From a virus: a stretch of DNA of 64,000 nucleotides. This document shows positions 55,901 to 64,000 of this stretch, in pieces. Each line of letters starts with the position of its first letter. Position 1 is the stretch's first letter. The stretch covers positions 55,272 through 119,271 of the IMG/VR virus record IMGVR_UViG_3300031688_000003. One strand, written 5' to 3'. Below the pieces are notes generated by a model that saw only the letters and a program-made list of their open reading frames with translations, did no database searches and had not been told where the DNA came from. The position numbers were made by a program, and so were the translations under genes.

Positions 55901-55919
55901 CATGTCAATTTATATAATG

Positions 55920-56378
55920 TTATTTAATAACACTCATGTTAGACTCCATCATAGCAGGTTGTGCCTGAACTTGATTTTCTAACTCTTTTTCAATATGTTC
56001 AACAAAGTTGAAGCTGTCTGCATTTAAACAAAAGCCATTAAGGAATGTTTCAATTTCAGATTTTTCAGATAGATAGTATTCAGCATATGTTTCTATTAGC
56101 CTTCTTTCTTCTCTGAAATCTTTTCCATTTTCACGTTTTCCTAATTTTAATTTTTGTGGATCACCATTATCATCAAGCTTTGGTAGCATATGATAAGATT
56201 GTTTACATTGTTTTGAGATCACTGCAAGTATTTTACTGCTTGGATCAAAGATTGCTTCCATATAAGGGCAATCTGGGTTAATTGGAATTGCTTTAAAAGA
56301 CTTGTAAGGACCCCAATTTGATGAGATCAATAACATGCTTTTCTCTACATTGATAGTAGAATTTACTTTTTTTGCCAT
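55920..56378 (-). CDS. Hypothetical protein before an intrinsic terminator (152 residues)
   Basis: The N-terminal half is a likely beta sheet (MLLISSNWGPYKSFKAIPIN, then YMEAIFDPSSKILAVISK); the C-terminal half is acidic and helical with a Gln/Met-rich tail (ENQVQAQPAMMESNMSV). That layout of a beta domain and acidic tail recalls single-stranded-DNA-binding proteins, but I see no binding signature, so the function is unassigned. It ends at the terminator hairpin, so expression of the polymerase genes may be modulated there. Confidence 0.5.
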   Translation of the reverse strand: MAKKVNSTINVEKSMLLISSNWGPYKSFKAIPINPDCPYMEAIFDPSSKILAVISKQCKQSYHMLPKLDDNGDPQKLKLGKRENGKDFREERRLIETYAEYYLSEKSEIETFLNGFCLNADSFNFVEHIEKELENQVQAQPAMMESNMSVIK

Positions 56379-56395
56379 AATTTAAATTTAATTTG

Positions 56396-57016
56396 TTAAC
56401 TCTGCAAAGATATAAACTTTTGCTTAAATAGTTGTAATTCATTAGAGTTATATTTGAAACACTCTTTTTCTAGGTTAGGTAAGTCACATAATTCATGCAC
56501 TTCATGTATGTATTTAATGTCTACAGCTAATAATGCTGCATAATCTTCATGCCAATATATTGGATGTAAGAAACTTTCTACATATTCTGCAATTTTTCCA
56601 TGCTCACCAAAGAATTCAGTAATTAGTTCTTTTGTTTTTAATGATATTTTTGAATACTCTCCTTTAATTAATCTATTTATGTCATATTTATACTTAGTTA
56701 AGTCAAATATAACTGCTATTTTATTTTCATACTCTAAATTAAATTTTGCTTTGTAGCTTTTATTAGTTATTATATACTTCTCTTCAAATAACTTAAAACT
56801 AGATAGTTGTTTATCAGGAATATCATAAATACATACTAAATGATAGTCCTCTATATTATATACATCATCCCAACTCATGTAGGTTTCACAAGGTACAAAC
56901 TTTACCCCCTTCTTTATGTTTAGTAGAGGGTAAAGGAAGACTTTGCTTTTTTGAAAATAATCTTTATATAAGTCTTTCAAACTTTTTGTATTAGTTATAC
57001 TTACAGTGATAAACAT
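56396..57016 (-). CDS. Hypothetical protein (206 residues)
   Basis: No motif is recognised. The sequence is alpha/beta with repeated hydrophobic strands (YHLVCIYDIPDK, YENKIAVIFDLTKYKYDIN) and many aromatic residues, and a helical C-terminus (ECFKYNSNELQLFKQKFISL). It lies between the nuclease gene (three-base gap) and the 56378 gene (17-base gap), so it is part of the replication operon. Confidence 0.45.
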   Translation of the reverse strand: MFITVSITNTKSLKDLYKDYFQKSKVFLYPLLNIKKGVKFVPCETYMSWDDVYNIEDYHLVCIYDIPDKQLSSFKLFEEKYIITNKSYKAKFNLEYENKIAVIFDLTKYKYDINRLIKGEYSKISLKTKELITEFFGEHGKIAEYVESFLHPIYWHEDYAALLAVDIKYIHEVHELCDLPNLEKECFKYNSNELQLFKQKFISLQS

Positions 57017-57019
57017 TAA

Positions 57020-58030
57020 TTATAAATGTACATTTCCTTTTAAGAAATCATATGGTAATTCATATCTACACTCTGTATAATGGAAGTTAATCATTTCTAG
57101 TATTTTATGCAAATTATCTGTCCATTGATTTAATGTAGCACTTGATACATCAAAAGCATAGGTTTGATCATATTTATCTATGACTACAAACTTAAAAGAA
57201 ATTTTATAACTGCTTGCTATTTCCTGAGAAACATTTTTACCAACTAGTATAACATAGATAGCTGCTTGAAGCCAATATCTATAGAACTCTAATGTATCAG
57301 GAAAATCTGTCAAACTTTTACCTGAAGTTTTTAAGTCAATAATAGTAATAGTCTTTGTCTCATGATCAATAACATATCTATCTACATAACCATGAAGTCC
57401 AAACTTATACTTAACAAGATCACAAGTCAAATACTTTTCATTAAATACTTCTAGATTATCCATTTCAAAATCAGTTACCTCATTAGTAAACAATTTCATT
57501 ATAGAATCATTAGATTTCATTAATGAAACTCTTTCAGTAGCTTTAGTTAACATATCATTATCTATTACATCTTTACCTGCTGATGTACGTATAAATTTAA
57601 GATAGTTTTCATTATCTACTGTTTGAATTTTAGCAACTTTCTTTGAATCATCTTTCATAGATTGATATAAATTTTCATTTATCAATGCTTGTATGATTTC
57701 TGGTTCAAGATCTTCTAGAGTTTCAGATATAGTTTCACTAGGAAGGATGGGTAATCTACTCTTAATATCATTAAGAACCCTACGCACTGCATCTGAAGGC
57801 AATTTACCAGGAGTTACAGAAAACTCTTCATAGAGCTTCTCAGGCTGTAACAGCATCAAGTGAAGAAGTTTACCCTCCACTAGATGTTTATCTGTTCTAA
57901 CCTCTTTTTCCTGTAGTATGTACTCTTTATAGAATATTTTAGGAGAAAACAATAGTCTGTTCATTGATGAATAACTAAAGTTGAATTCTTTATCCATGAA
58001 TTCCTTTTCTTTCTGTTTATTTATTTTCAT
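57020..58030 (-). CDS. PD-(D/E)XK exonuclease of the RecB/Cas4/RecE type
   Basis: This 336-residue nuclease starts with FSYSSMNRLLFSPKIFY and GKLLHLMLLQPEKLYEEF, the conserved helix and loop of phage RecE-like exonucleases. The core is GYVDRYVID, then ITIIDLKTSGKS (D and K of the metal site), then a helix with FYRYWLQAAIYVI carrying the family's Gln and Tyr. It should degrade or process DNA ends for recombination-dependent replication. The start could also be an inner ATG at 57997 (MDKEFNFS). It is three bases from each neighbour. Confidence 0.8.
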   Translation of the reverse strand: MKINKQKEKEFMDKEFNFSYSSMNRLLFSPKIFYKEYILQEKEVRTDKHLVEGKLLHLMLLQPEKLYEEFSVTPGKLPSDAVRRVLNDIKSRLPILPSETISETLEDLEPEIIQALINENLYQSMKDDSKKVAKIQTVDNENYLKFIRTSAGKDVIDNDMLTKATERVSLMKSNDSIMKLFTNEVTDFEMDNLEVFNEKYLTCDLVKYKFGLHGYVDRYVIDHETKTITIIDLKTSGKSLTDFPDTLEFYRYWLQAAIYVILVGKNVSQEIASSYKISFKFVVIDKYDQTYAFDVSSATLNQWTDNLHKILEMINFHYTECRYELPYDFLKGNVHL

Positions 58031-58032
58031 AA

Positions 58033-59208
58033 TTAAAATGGTAATGTGTCTAATGCAAGATGTTCCTCATTTATCACCTGACCTAAGTTTTTATCAATAC
58101 ATTTCTTTTTATATTCAGGTTTAAGTTTTAGATCAGTTCTTTTGAATTCAAATACTGAATCAGCATCCATTCCAAAACTACTTTCTATAACAGTTTGATA
58201 TAATGAGTCAAGTACAGAATTCATTACATACTTAGTTAAACCTTTATCTTCAATTAATTTAGTAATAAAAGAATTGTAAGGATGCACGCTATGTCTAGCA
58301 TAGGTTAATGCATATTTCTCAAATTTAGATCTAATAGTTTTAAAGTTAACATGGCTCCATGATTTTCCAGCTCTAAATGTTTGCTCATATTGAAAGAACA
58401 ATAATGCTATAAAACCTTTTGAATCTTCAACATTACAATTAGATATTATTTCCATACCTAACATTATGTTTTCTTGATCAGAACTTTTAAACATTGCATT
58501 TAATTGATCATATACTTTTGCATCAATGGTTAATGAATCTTCAGTTGCAATATCATTTACATATGTATCCATTATCAAATTGTCAGACTCTGCATTTAAA
58601 TAATCCCAAATTTCTATATGTCCAGGTATAACATAACTATGATAACCTCTACTGCTAGTTATATCTTCTAACTTTTGTAGAAATTTTTGAGCTTTTGTAT
58701 TTTGAGTATTCCAATAATATGTAGATGTTGATTTTATTATATAATAGTTGCTTACATCTAATTTAGATATGAAATCATTTTCTAATGTAGTATTTTTAAA
58801 ACCATTTTTTCCTTTATACATTCCCGTTAATAATGCAATAAAGTCTTCTCCAGTTACTAAAGAATCCCAAGTTGTACTAACTAAAGAGTTTATGTATGTC
58901 ACACTAGTTATAATACAATCAGCCTTTTTCATATCTCTTGTTGACTTAGTATTATATTTATCATGTACTATATTTAATTTTTCTCTTGGTAAAGATAGTT
59001 TAGGTGTTCTATATATTAGTTTACCACTTAAATTATTAAAATCAATTTTGTTTAAATTTGCATCTTCAATAATTCCAACATCTATTTCAGTACTATTTTG
59101 CCATTTATCTGAGCTACTTTTATAAATACCTATCTCATTTAAGTAAAATGCATCTAAACACTGATCTTTTTCATTTGCATTAAAGCTTACTTCTATAATT
59201 TTTTTCAT
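58033..59208 (-). CDS. Unknown replication-block protein A (391 residues)
   Basis: No known family. It shares features with the gene just upstream (59205-60266): an N-terminal segment of strand, turn and KADCIITSVTYINSL against ELADVYITHFMING, and a C-terminal LKLKPEYKKK against ELKPEYKLYKK. It may have arisen by duplication and divergence. The middle is helical with several aromatic residues (SWSHVNFKTIRSKF). Start and stop overlap or abut its neighbours, so it is translated with them. Confidence 0.5.
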   Translation of the reverse strand: MKKIIEVSFNANEKDQCLDAFYLNEIGIYKSSSDKWQNSTEIDVGIIEDANLNKIDFNNLSGKLIYRTPKLSLPREKLNIVHDKYNTKSTRDMKKADCIITSVTYINSLVSTTWDSLVTGEDFIALLTGMYKGKNGFKNTTLENDFISKLDVSNYYIIKSTSTYYWNTQNTKAQKFLQKLEDITSSRGYHSYVIPGHIEIWDYLNAESDNLIMDTYVNDIATEDSLTIDAKVYDQLNAMFKSSDQENIMLGMEIISNCNVEDSKGFIALLFFQYEQTFRAGKSWSHVNFKTIRSKFEKYALTYARHSVHPYNSFITKLIEDKGLTKYVMNSVLDSLYQTVIESSFGMDADSVFEFKRTDLKLKPEYKKKCIDKNLGQVINEEHLALDTLPF

Positions 59209-60266
59209 ATTTTCATTTTTTTATATAATTTATACTCAGGCTTAAGTTCTACTTTGAAAGTATATAAGTCTCTGTTCTCAATTCTTATTTCTTTTCTTAC
59301 AATACCTTCTAAATATTGAAAAGATTCATTATTAAGAAGTTCTTGCTCTTCAAGATATTGTATCATTTCAAGTGCACTACGTCTACGTATTTCTTGGATT
59401 TCAGAAACACTTATCCAGAATTGTACATCCTTATTTCTATTAAAGTTATATAGATTATCTAATTCTTGAGATAGTGCCCAAAGTAAATGGTACTTTTCCT
59501 TATACTTTATAGTAGGAAGAATAGAACCAATCATATTATGATCATCATTATTACGAGAATTCTGTAAAGCTGTAATATCTGATATTAGTTGTTCTGTTAG
59601 GTCAACTTTATTTGCAGATTGATTTAAAACTTTTTCAACATGCCATACTTCAGCATTACCCATTTCTACATTGTATGCACAATTCACTGCCATCCCAGTT
59701 AATAACCAAGACTCAACTGGCATTGAGAATGTTGTAAACAAACGCCTGTTGAACCATTGATCAAGTTTATCATCAACTATTATTCTTGCTCTTTCACCAC
59801 CCTTCATATTATTAGTGTCATCAGTATAGTTTGTTATTATTGTAGAACCTTCTTCTACAGAGTCATAATTCCACAATTTAGGAAATAAAGTTGTTGATTT
59901 AACTGTATCTCCATTTTCAAAATTACCATTTATCATAAAATGAGTTATATAAACATCTGCTAATTCATAATCATTTGTTACAGTAACTTTATGTTCTTTT
60001 AATGCAGATTTAATTCTATCTTGTGATACATCACATCCAGGAAATACAAAAGCTTTTTTTAACTTAGTTAAATCAGGAGCTTTAGTTTCATCATCATCTG
60101 ATAATATTGCTTTTAACTTTCTCCAAGTATGTGCGCTTTCATCAGCGTGAACTTTTTCTATATTGCCATTAGACCCACTGACCATGATCCCATAAGGATC
60201 ACAGTCAATGTTAAAGTGGTCAATAGCTGCTTGTAATGTTGGTTGGTTAACATTTTTTGTTGCCAT
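59205..60266 (-). CDS. Unknown replication-block protein B (353 residues), likely paralogue of protein A
   Basis: Begins MATKNVNQPTLQAAIDHFNI. Residues about 70-115 (KKAFVFPGCDVSQDRIKSAL, then ELADVYITH) resemble a BRCT-type fold in outline, with strand, helix and strand ending in an A-D-x-x-I-T element, but without the conserved Trp. The rest is helical with repeated Asn/Leu stretches and the ELKPEYK tail. It sits next to the MoxR ATPase gene, so it could be an ATPase partner. Speculative. Confidence 0.5.
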   Translation of the reverse strand: MATKNVNQPTLQAAIDHFNIDCDPYGIMVSGSNGNIEKVHADESAHTWRKLKAILSDDDETKAPDLTKLKKAFVFPGCDVSQDRIKSALKEHKVTVTNDYELADVYITHFMINGNFENGDTVKSTTLFPKLWNYDSVEEGSTIITNYTDDTNNMKGGERARIIVDDKLDQWFNRRLFTTFSMPVESWLLTGMAVNCAYNVEMGNAEVWHVEKVLNQSANKVDLTEQLISDITALQNSRNNDDHNMIGSILPTIKYKEKYHLLWALSQELDNLYNFNRNKDVQFWISVSEIQEIRRRSALEMIQYLEEQELLNNESFQYLEGIVRKEIRIENRDLYTFKVELKPEYKLYKKMKI

Positions 60267-60267
60267 A

Positions 60268-61521
60268 TTATTTTACAGTCATTTTCATTATTTCAGGATT
60301 CATCATTAATTTGTTGAATTTCTGTTTGTTACCATTGAAGATTGTTCTAATAACTAAGTATTTAAGATCATTAGTAAAGTAATCCTTAGTACATAATGCT
60401 ATTATTCTATCAGTAATCTTCTGAGTTACAGTTTTCTCATTTGAGTATACCACGGCATAGTTAGCTAATCTTGTTGCTAAAGTAGAGGCAATGTCTGCTC
60501 TATAATCATCATCTTTACCAATACAACTACCAAGTTCACCAAGAATATAAGCTTCATTATCATGAGTTAATAAATCTTTTGGATTTACTAATTTATCTAA
60601 CTTGTTATTAATAAATGTAGTAAACATAGAAGCAAACTCATCTCCTACAGATCCTTCCCCAATCATTTGGATTAATGGTAAATCTTTCTCAAAGTTCTCA
60701 ATACTAGATATAGCATTAAAGAATGTTGTAATAGATCTTGCATTAGTCTCTTGTGTAACTAACTCAGGATGCATTAATAAGAAGTTAATACATCTTGTAT
60801 CAATACCTTCTGATTCTGCCCAACGAGCCCATACATCTACATCAAACTTTAAGTTAGCTGTGATATATCTTGTCTTTTGTGCTGAATCCACACTGTTAAC
60901 CATATAATCTCCATTGTCAGGATTAGAAGTTAAAATGATATGCCAGTCTTTTGGAAGAGACCATGAAATGTAAGTCTGTCTATCTACTAACTCCATTACT
61001 GCTTGAATAAATCTCATGTCTGCACGGTTCCAGTCATCAAGAAGAAGTATACCACCTTCTTTTGCATCAGCAATCCATTCAGGTGCACAGTAAGACATTC
61101 TGTTTTTACCAGTTACTTTCCATCCTTGTCTAAGATATTCTTCAACTGCAAGTTCATCAACCCATTGTCCAACTTTTTTAGTTTGAGTTGAATTTGCTGC
61201 TGCTGCTTGTGCTTGTGCAGGTGAATAGCTTAAATCATCTATCTTTTTAGCTACTTGCTTCTCTTTATACATTTGGAATTGTCTAACAGGAAATCCAACT
61301 AAATCACCTAATTCTTCTATCTGAGCAAGATTAAGTTTAACAAATTTTAATTTATTTTCTTGAGCTAATTGTATTACAGCTGTTGTTTTACCAATACCTG
61401 ATTCACCAACTATCTCAATTGCTACTGGTTTTTTACCTCCTTCTTGTAGAAATCTATTGTTTTTAATAACATGATTTGTGAAATCTTTTACTTCATCAAT
61501 GTTTAAATTTACTTGTGCCAT
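60268..61521 (-). CDS. MoxR-type AAA+ ATPase
   Basis: The start is placed at the ATG at 61521 (MAQVNLNIDEVKDF), because the longer frame runs through the end of the upstream gene. The 417-residue ATPase has Walker A GESGIGKTT (residues 39-47), Walker B GGILLLDDWNRAD and a sensor-like segment WHIILTSNPDN. MoxR proteins are chaperone-like ATPases paired with VWA-domain proteins, as with the next gene, where they mature or remodel partners through metal insertion or domain movement. The target here is unknown. Confidence 0.82.
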   Translation of the reverse strand: MAQVNLNIDEVKDFTNHVIKNNRFLQEGGKKPVAIEIVGESGIGKTTAVIQLAQENKLKFVKLNLAQIEELGDLVGFPVRQFQMYKEKQVAKKIDDLSYSPAQAQAAAANSTQTKKVGQWVDELAVEEYLRQGWKVTGKNRMSYCAPEWIADAKEGGILLLDDWNRADMRFIQAVMELVDRQTYISWSLPKDWHIILTSNPDNGDYMVNSVDSAQKTRYITANLKFDVDVWARWAESEGIDTRCINFLLMHPELVTQETNARSITTFFNAISSIENFEKDLPLIQMIGEGSVGDEFASMFTTFINNKLDKLVNPKDLLTHDNEAYILGELGSCIGKDDDYRADIASTLATRLANYAVVYSNEKTVTQKITDRIIALCTKDYFTNDLKYLVIRTIFNGNKQKFNKLMMNPEIMKMTVK

Positions 61522-61540
61522 TTTCTTTTTTTTTATTTTA

Positions 61541-62707
61541 TTAATTAAGTTGTATTTTTTGTCCTGGTAAATCTTCATTTATCTGACATCTTGTACTATG
61601 AACCCATAACGCATTTTGAGGGCATTCTTCTGGTGGATATGCTTCACCATCTGTTAAATATATTAAAGCAGTATACTTCCCTACTTTATTGTAATGATCT
61701 ATTACTGGTTGGAATTCTGTACCTCCCCTACCTTTAACTTCCCAATCTTTCTTTGGATTAAAGTCTTCTATAGAATTTATTTGTGTATCACATTGTGCTA
61801 CGGTAATCTTATGGCCTGTTTTATGCATGTGAACTAACTCATTCATGAATTCTTTGAGTTCATCATTAGACACAGATCCTGATGTGTCAACACCAACAAG
61901 TATATGATTTTTAAATTTAATCTTTAAACCAGGATTAGCAGCATATCTTTTATTATACTTTCTCCTTAACTTCTTAGTATATGAGATAGTAGAATTACCA
62001 ATAAATCTCTTTAAATAACCTTTCCAGTCAAATGATGGTGGTTCAATATGTGTTAACCTATCAATAAGTTCAGCAAGCTCGCCAGGAACATGACCACATC
62101 TTTTAACAGTTTGATCTGCAGTTTCTTTCAATTGATGTTCAACTTGTTTATGTACAAGTTTTTTATCAGCTTCAGATAATTCATCAAATTCTTGCCATGT
62201 TGGATGATCATATGGACTATCACCATTCATTTGTTGCATTACATTATTTAATGCATCACATTCACCATCTTCACAGGCCTGGTCTAATAAGTCATAATAA
62301 ACTTTAGTACCTGCTTTAGTTGGAAGATTTAATTCTGCAAATGTTTCTAATTTTAAACCTCCATCTGGAAGATAATCATCATCTATATATTGATTAATCT
62401 CTATATCTGCTGCTATGTTAAACAACTTAAAGTTTGGAAATCTATCTTTCATTATCATATGTCCAAATGACACATGTAATAATTCATGTTTAAGCAAGCC
62501 TATTTGATGTTTATCAGGTAATCTTGTAAAAAATTCAGGGTTAATTGATAATTGTATACCAATACCTTTTGGACTCACACCTGCTGTAGGAATGTCCTTT
62601 CTAAAGACTTTATTAAGCCCAATTAAAAAGAGCCCATAAAAGGGCTCTGATAATATTAATGTTTTACTAGCTCTTGCAAGCTTGTCCTGCATAAGTTGTT
62701 TATTCAT
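61541..62707 (-). CDS. Metallopeptidase-like and VWA-domain protein, MoxR partner
   Basis: This 388-residue protein has an N-terminal zinc-peptidase-like motif HELLH (74-78) with DIEINQYID downstream, then a VWA domain with the metal-ion site DTSGS (274-278) and a later YLTDGEA. This is the DUF2201-type layout, often next to a MoxR ATPase, and it lies 19 bases ahead of that gene. By analogy the pair forms an ATPase-driven maturation machine; its role in the phage is not clear. Confidence 0.8.
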   Translation of the reverse strand: MNKQLMQDKLARASKTLILSEPFYGLFLIGLNKVFRKDIPTAGVSPKGIGIQLSINPEFFTRLPDKHQIGLLKHELLHVSFGHMIMKDRFPNFKLFNIAADIEINQYIDDDYLPDGGLKLETFAELNLPTKAGTKVYYDLLDQACEDGECDALNNVMQQMNGDSPYDHPTWQEFDELSEADKKLVHKQVEHQLKETADQTVKRCGHVPGELAELIDRLTHIEPPSFDWKGYLKRFIGNSTISYTKKLRRKYNKRYAANPGLKIKFKNHILVGVDTSGSVSNDELKEFMNELVHMHKTGHKITVAQCDTQINSIEDFNPKKDWEVKGRGGTEFQPVIDHYNKVGKYTALIYLTDGEAYPPEECPQNALWVHSTRCQINEDLPGQKIQLN

Positions 62708-63101
62708 AATTTAAATTTATTTTAATATCTTTGATGATCTTTGTTCCTCCTATATGTTTAAGATGATTAGTAGCTAACTCTAGAATCATTTCTTCTATTA
62801 TTTTCATTTCAATATTAGGAATCATTTGAGTTTTTGATATATGTTTTTTAATAACTGGAAATAGATTTTTCCATTCTAAGTTAATACCAAACATATCATC
62901 TACAACTAGAAAAAGACTATTTGATATTGATCTACGTAATTTAACCCTATTCTCTTTATATAATGATTTTAATAATAATGTCATCATTACTTTGTTTGGC
63001 TCTAAGTTTTTAAGAACTTCTATAGCAACATTATAATCATCCTCTATATCATTGTTTAACATTTTTTTTATGTTGTGAAATTCTTCATAGCTTAATTTCA
63101 C
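62700..63101 (-). CDS. Helical hypothetical protein (133 residues)
   Basis: Predominantly helical and Leu/Lys/Asn rich, with a leading EEFHNIKKMLNNDIEDDYNV, a long helix (KNLEPNKVMMTLLLKSLYKE) and a basic stretch. It overlaps the resolvase gene by four bases and the metallopeptidase gene by eight. No family recognised. Confidence 0.45.
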   Translation of the reverse strand: MKLSYEEFHNIKKMLNNDIEDDYNVAIEVLKNLEPNKVMMTLLLKSLYKENRVKLRRSISNSLFLVVDDMFGINLEWKNLFPVIKKHISKTQMIPNIEMKIIEEMILELATNHLKHIGGTKIIKDIKINLNYE

Positions 63102-63583
63102 TTTAGTTTATATGGTTTATTAAACTCTGCATCATCAGGTTTTGACATCTTAACATCAGAATCTTTCTTCTTGTTCTTAGATTCATATTTACCTTCTATT
63201 TTTATTAATACTCCTGGTTCTTCTTTGTTGTATTCAAAGTCTTCTAGGACTGGTATGATAAATGTTGCATTATCATCTTCTATCCAACCATGTTTAGTCA
63301 TTTCATCCTGCACAGTCTGTAAAGGATTAATGTGATCAAACTTATGGCGTGAACCTCTTATAAATTTAAAAGAAACATATACTGGTGTTTCATACTTTGC
63401 AAACTCTTTAGCAAAAGATGCTGCAGTACTCTTATAGATACTGTCTGTATCTTTTCTGTACTTCATTGTTGTTTTACTTGCTATAAAGAATTTTCCTGTC
63501 CACCTTCTGCTATTTTTAGAACTTGGTACATTACCTGGTATAAACCATGATGAAAATGAACCTAATATTGAATCATCTTTCAT
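63098..63583 (-). CDS. RusA-like Holliday-junction endonuclease
   Basis: This 161-residue protein starts with the nucleic-acid-binding segment FIPGNVPSSKNSRRW and contains KFDHINPLQTVQDEMTKHGW followed by IEDDNATF, matching the RusA pattern (D83, D93 and D103/D104 as metal-binding acids, with the N-terminal NxPSSKNS-like loop). RusA resolves recombination and replication intermediates. A Lys-rich acidic tail follows. It fits a recombination-dependent replication block together with the RecE-type nuclease. Confidence 0.72.
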   Translation of the reverse strand: MKDDSILGSFSSWFIPGNVPSSKNSRRWTGKFFIASKTTMKYRKDTDSIYKSTAASFAKEFAKYETPVYVSFKFIRGSRHKFDHINPLQTVQDEMTKHGWIEDDNATFIIPVLEDFEYNKEEPGVLIKIEGKYESKNKKKDSDVKMSKPDDAEFNKPYKLK

Positions 63584-63939
63584 TTGTTTAAAGCTTTTAG
63601 ATTCTTAATTTCTTTTAAGTATTTTCTAATAGTTTTTGAAACAGTTGCATAGTGACAATCTAGATCTATGGCTATTACTTTCATAGGTGTATCCATATTG
63701 TTCAACCAGTATTCAAGTATTTTAGAACGTTTATCTGTTCTTATTGTATACTTACCTTTATCTAAAAGTAATATACTTTCTTTCTCTATTAACTTTTTAC
63801 TTAAAAGTTCTTCAGAAGAAGCTTCAGTTTCTCCACTGTATTTCCACAGTTGATCTGCAGTCTTAACAATAGGACCATTATCTTTTTGCCATTGTTGTTC
63901 TTCTTCCATTTGTATGGCTACGTGATGTCTATTAATCAT
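63580..63939 (-). CDS. Small helix-turn-helix protein (119 residues)
   Basis: The C-terminal part, SKILEYWLNNMDTPMKVIAI followed by DLDCHYATVSKTIRKYLKEI, has the spacing of a helix-turn-helix: a first helix, turn and recognition helix with Thr-Val-Ser. The N-terminal part is charged with no clear fold. It may regulate the replication operon or assist DNA binding. It overlaps the next gene by four bases (ATGA). Confidence 0.5.
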   Translation of the reverse strand: MINRHHVAIQMEEEQQWQKDNGPIVKTADQLWKYSGETEASSEELLSKKLIEKESILLLDKGKYTIRTDKRSKILEYWLNNMDTPMKVIAIDLDCHYATVSKTIRKYLKEIKNLKALNK

Positions 63940-64000
63940 CCCTGTGTTTGTTCATTTCTTCTAGTACTTTTTCTAATGCCCACTTTTCTGCAAAACGTAT
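63932..64000 (-). CDS. C-terminal end of a gene cut by the window edge
   Basis: A minus-strand frame open to the right edge encodes at least IRFAEKWALEKVLEEMNKHR and a few more residues before the TAA at 63932, overlapping the start of the HTH gene by eight bases. It is charged and helical; nothing more can be said. Confidence 0.4.
   Translation of the reverse strand: MRFAEKWALEKVLEEMNKHRDD

Overview
This window looks like part of a large, AT-rich tailed bacteriophage genome from a Bacteroidota (probably aquatic flavobacterial) host, most like crAss-like phages. The evidence is: a 5127-residue protein with a double-psi-barrel RNA polymerase signature (DFDID, residues 4004-4008) beside other giant virion-type proteins; a family B DNA polymerase; a 3-TM phage holin; a type IX secretion sorting tail on one protein; and a near absence of Shine-Dalgarno motifs, with A-rich leaders before ATG. 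TAG, TAA and TGA all end genes, so the standard code is used. No terminase, portal or major capsid gene is in view, so this is only part of the genome and both ends cut through genes.

Left arm (1-40511, plus strand): six giant genes lie nearly end to end. The first (cut by the left edge) is a chain of modules, several resembling ADP-ribosyltransferases, ending in a lysozyme-like module. Genes two and three are also modular. In all three, modules are punctuated by copies of a short motif, consensus YGGSLPKAQ. Then come a 1152-residue probable virion protein, the 5127-residue RNA polymerase/zincin protein (with an apparent acetyltransferase insertion) and a 1870-residue protein with a degenerate zincin and a PD-(D/E)XK nuclease-like domain. 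The likely theme is proteins carried in the virion and delivered with the DNA to start transcription and reprogramme the host; this is inferred from crAss-like relatives.

Middle (40523-51134): one inverted gene encodes a B12-dependent (class II) ribonucleotide reductase. A plus-strand operon of small genes follows, many joined by TAATG or ATGA overlaps: fibre/decoration-like proteins, a LamG domain protein, a signal-peptide beta-barrel-like protein, several microproteins, a thioredoxin fold without its cysteines, an 816-residue Cys-repeat protein with a type IX secretion tail, a holin and a 26-residue CDGSH-type protein. It looks like a tail-surface, envelope and lysis block.

Right arm (51208-64000, minus strand): a convergent hairpin separates it from the middle operon. 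Read in transcription order (right to left) it has a small HTH protein, a RusA-like resolvase, a hydrolase/VWA protein and MoxR ATPase pair, two paralogous unknowns, a RecB/Cas4-like nuclease, three unknowns, zinc-ribbon microproteins, DNA polymerase B, a DUF932 protein, an Nmad1-type protein and a radical-SAM enzyme of the spore-photoproduct-lyase type. This is the DNA replication, recombination and nucleotide modification block.
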